Origin: UBA5336 sp039198685
GTDB taxonomy: Bacteria > Pseudomonadota > Alphaproteobacteria > Caulobacterales > Hyphomonadaceae
Assembly (NCBI GenBank): GCA_039198685.1
Contig: JBCCTK010000082.1
Location: forward strand, 1-14,520
Direction of reading: 5' to 3'
Length of the DNA stretch: 14,520 nt
Position numbers and translations under genes: made by a program. The first letter of the stretch is position 1. Each line of letters begins with the position of its first letter. The notes below the pieces were generated by a model. That model was not told where the DNA came from, ran no database searches, and saw nothing but the letters and a program-made list of their open reading frames with translations. Of the stretch, positions 13,683-14,520 are shown one piece after another.

Positions 13683-14520
13683 ATGGCGAAGATCAAGGTC
13701 GAAAACCCCATCGTTGAAATGGACGGCGACGAGATGACCCGGATCATCTGGCAGATGATCAAGGACAAGCTGATCCACCCCTATCTCGATGTGGATCTCA
13801 AATATTTCGACCTGGGCATCGAGGCCAGGGACGCAACCGACGATCAGATCACGATCGATAGTGCGAACGCCACGAAAGAGTTCGGCGTCGCCGTGAAATG
13901 CGCAACCATCACACCCGACGAACAGCGCGTTGAGGAATTCGGCCTCAAGAAAATGTGGAAATCGCCAAATGGTACGATCCGCAATATTCTCGGCGGTGTC
14001 GTCTTCCGCGAACCGATCGTGATCTCGAATGTGCCGCGGCTTGTGCCCGGCTGGACGCGCCCCGTGGTCATTGGCCGCCACGCCTTCGGTGACCAGTACC
14101 GCGCCACGGACATGCTGATCCCAGGCAAAGGCAAGCTGACCATGAAATGGGAAGCGGAAGACGGCTCAGACAGCCTTGAGCATGAGATTTTCGATTTCCC
14201 TGAAGCCGGGATCGCAATGGGCATGTATAATCTCGACCAGTCGATCCGCGATTTCGCCCGCGCCAGCTTCAATTTCGGCCTGCAACGCAAATGGCCGGTC
14301 TACATGTCGACCAAGAACACCATCATGAAAGTCTATGATGGGCGCTTTAAAGACATCTTCCAGGAAATCTACGACGCAGAATTCGCCGACCAGTTCGCAG
14401 AATTCGGCGGCACCTATGAACACCGTCTCATCGATGACATGGTCGCGGCCGCAATGAAATGGTCCGGCGGCTACGTCTGGGCTTGCAAGAACTATGATGG
14501 CGACGTCCAATCCGACACTG
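13683..14520 (+). CDS. icd: NADP-dependent isocitrate dehydrogenase (eukaryotic-type), 3' end outside the window
   Basis: The enzyme oxidises isocitrate to 2-oxoglutarate in the citric acid cycle and yields NADPH. The open frame runs from ATG 13683 to the last base, 279 codons plus one base, with no stop; the family is about 400-410 residues, so roughly 30% is missing. It closely follows the eukaryotic-like homodimeric type (as in human IDH1): MDGDEMTRIIWQMIKDKLI, YFDLGIEARDATDDQ, VKCATITPDEQRVEEF, WKSPNGTIRNILGG, PRLVPGWTRPVVIGRHAFGDQYRATD, STKNTIMKVYDGRFKDIF, and CKNYDGDVQSD at the end. The catalytic and isocitrate-binding residues (SPNGTIRN, GRHAFGDQY, the Lys of STKNT) are intact. An in-frame ATG at 13662 would add 7 residues; AAGGGC (13668-13673) fits ATG 13683 better. 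Confidence 0.97.
   Translation, partial: MAKIKVENPIVEMDGDEMTRIIWQMIKDKLIHPYLDVDLKYFDLGIEARDATDDQITIDSANATKEFGVAVKCATITPDEQRVEEFGLKKMWKSPNGTIRNILGGVVFREPIVISNVPRLVPGWTRPVVIGRHAFGDQYRATDMLIPGKGKLTMKWEAEDGSDSLEHEIFDFPEAGIAMGMYNLDQSIRDFARASFNFGLQRKWPVYMSTKNTIMKVYDGRFKDIFQEIYDAEFADQFAEFGGTYEHRLIDDMVAAAMKWSGGYVWACKNYDGDVQSDT

Noticed and set aside
13580..13768. Upstream extension of the DUF4174 frame into icd
   Set aside because: It overlaps the conserved icd start on the other strand; the signal peptide at 13579 marks the natural start.

Overview
The window looks like an ordinary chromosomal stretch from an alphaproteobacterium of fairly high GC. The grounds are an alphaproteobacterial-type RpoH, the mutM/ubiE/ubiB block, DUF4174 and cupin_5 (DUF985) proteins, a eukaryotic-type NADP isocitrate dehydrogenase and very tight gene packing. 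Hyphomonadaceae or another Caulobacterales/Maricaulales-like group is a guess from protein flavour only. There are no rRNA or tRNA genes, insertion sequences, CRISPR arrays or phage genes, and the longest stretch without a gene is about 184 bases (758-941).

Layout. (1) 1-757: the 3' part of a glutathione S-transferase-like gene. Its 5' end is broken, because bases 1-120 are an inverted copy of the gene's own upstream sequence, ending in a perfect 38-base inverted repeat. This is most likely a fold-back chimera at a contig end. (2) 942-2833: rpoH (heat-shock sigma factor) followed after 2 bases by a nitrilase that starts at TTG. (3) 2836-5454, minus strand: mutM (fpg), a small secreted protein and coaBC. 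(4) 5503-7818, plus strand: ubiE and ubiB, the ubiquinone pair. (5) 7815-9819, minus strand: gloB, a cupin_5 protein and a DUF6065-like protein, overlapping end to end as one operon. (6) 9868-12336, plus strand: a SAM methyltransferase-like protein, a PII signalling protein and an unknown polytopic membrane protein. (7) 12333-13579, minus strand: a secreted DUF4174 protein and a TrmJ-like tRNA methyltransferase with a 4-base overlap. (8) 13683 to the end: icd, cut off by the window edge.

How the genes work together. UbiE and UbiB serve quinone synthesis, and gloB removes S-lactoylglutathione, the glutathione adduct of methylglyoxal. coaBC makes 4'-phosphopantetheine for coenzyme A, MutM repairs oxidised guanine, and RpoH controls the heat-shock regulon. 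PII senses nitrogen, carbon and energy state, but neither amtB nor glnA is beside it. All three convergent gene pairs meet with at most 2 bases between them, and two pairs share a single CTAG in which both stop codons lie.

I see no convincing new multi-gene system. The most noteworthy points are the inverted fold-back at the left edge, the PII gene paired with an unrecognised cysteine-containing membrane protein, and the possible RNA structure around the rpoH ribosome-binding site.
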